Assembly (NCBI GenBank): GCA_017654935.2
Contig: CM065706.1
Span: 13,910,929 to 13,974,928, forward strand
Length of the DNA: 64,000 nucleotides
From: Phymorhynchus buccinoides
Lineage: Eukaryota; Mollusca; Gastropoda; Neogastropoda; Raphitomidae
Reading direction: 5' to 3'
Of this stretch, positions 63,161-64,000 are shown one piece after another (position 1 is the first letter of the stretch; the number at the start of each line of letters is the position of its first letter). A model generated the notes under the pieces. The model was not told the origin of the DNA and ran no database searches. It saw only the letters and a list, made by a program, of their open reading frames with translations. The position numbers were made by a program, and so were the translations under genes.

Positions 63161-64000
63161 CGTGTGATGTGTTTATGCATTGAAAATCAATTTTGTACCA
63201 TCAGACAGTTTCAGGTTTTCAATGGTTTTGTTGGAAAATCTGCCAAATGTTTGAAATCATGTCAGTGTTTTTCACGTGTTCTTAACATTTACGTCATTAT
63301 GAGACATATTAGAATAGTTGGGGGCACCAGTCTGTCATGTAGTTCTCTAAACGAGCGGAATTAATTTGATACTTGCTAAACCTTTTTGCGATGTAATTTC
63401 ACGAGTGCATTTATGAATGCATGTACAACAACAGTGATCACAATCTTGCATAATTATATAGGTGACTTAAAAATGTGTGTACTTAGATGTTATTATGTTT
63501 GTGCGTGTGTGCGTGCGCGTGTGCTTGCGTGCGTGCGTGCGTGCGGCATGCGAGAGTGTGAGTTACAATAATTATGCGTTTTTAGAGAGTGGGCTTGGCA
63601 TGTATTGGAGGAACAAAAGTTGAATCGTTTATATGTGATTTTACATCTTAAGCTAAAGGCGATGTATATACAAAAATCTTAATGAGTGTGTGTGTGGGGT
63701 GGGGGGGAGGGGGGGGGGAGAGGGTGGTGGATAGGGGTAAGATCAGACCTGATAATAGTTAGTTGATAGAGGGAATAATGCAAGGGTGGGATTCCATTAC
63801 TGATATAATTGATCATTTAAATGTAACTGACAGGATTTAATCAGACCATTGAAATGCATGGTTTTACTAATCTCCCTGTTAATAGATTCACAAGAAACAA
63901 ATTATGCCTTCTAAGGAAACAAAGCTAATTCGGTAACCTGATAAAGTGCAATATTTTAGTCGAGCTGTGGAATCATTACAGTTTGAAGAAGATCTTATAC

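Larger units (their letters stand above)
42066..64000. repeat. Segmental duplication, copy B (cut by window end)
   Basis: Same content as 13829-36209. Coding frames are cleaner here. It lies on the contig to the right of the second gap, while copy A lies on the contig between the gaps. Confidence 0.93.

Overview
The window is eukaryotic, intron-bearing, repeat-rich DNA, most likely from a mollusc and plausibly a marine gastropod. The inference rests on three things: receptors of the GRL101-like (LDLa plus LRR plus rhodopsin-type 7TM) kind that are expanded in molluscs, many decayed non-LTR retrotransposons (Tx1-, CR1/Rex1- and Jockey/I-like), and dense GA/CT and TG/CA microsatellites. No bacterial or organellar genes are visible. 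Two runs of exactly 500 N (8616-9115 and 41110-41609) look like scaffold gaps, so three contigs are joined here.

Layout. 1-5118 is a graveyard of LINE fragments, including a Tx1-like LINE interrupted by a 1,058-bp element inserted at a duplicated TTAA. 5109-13566 is a large inverted repeat: two arms of about 3.5-3.9 kb in opposite orientation flank the first gap. Each arm carries the same internally deleted non-LTR element, whose first protein begins with a 2A-type (DVExNPGP) recoding motif, and a 153-156 bp perfect-looking hairpin lies upstream of that ORF. From about 13829 to 36209, and again from about 42066 to 64000, the same ~22 kb is present twice in the same orientation (copy A and copy B, ~28 kb apart).

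Each copy holds two receptor genes on the minus strand, head to tail. Gene 1 (A 14797 to ~29852; B 43031 to ~57770) can be followed through seven exons whose splice phases all agree in copy B: a short N-terminal exon, two CUB-like exons, a 'WNCS' LDLa-like plus C-type lectin exon, a 65-bp lectin exon, a lectin-end plus LDLa exon, and a terminal exon with LDLa repeats, LRRs and a 7TM domain. Gene 2 (A 30556 to ~39950; B from 58449, cut by the window end) has the same plan. Gene 2 keeps the standard class A GPCR motifs. In gene 1 the equivalents of D2.50, DRY, CWxP and the N of NPxxY are all replaced, in both copies. Copy A carries several frameshifts where copy B is open. The two copies are near identical overall but differ in sharp patches that fall on receptor exons.

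Introns of gene 1 contain a 2.6-2.9 kb terminal-inverted-repeat element with an array of nuclear-receptor-like AGGTCA half-sites, a LINE with ORF1 and endonuclease but no reverse transcriptase, a 269-bp hairpin element and five 28-bp repeats built on a perfect 18-bp palindrome. Introns of gene 2 hold Jockey/CR1-like reverse transcriptase remnants. The open question is whether copies A and B are true tandem duplicates or two haplotypes of one locus placed in series by scaffolding; the sequence alone does not decide it.
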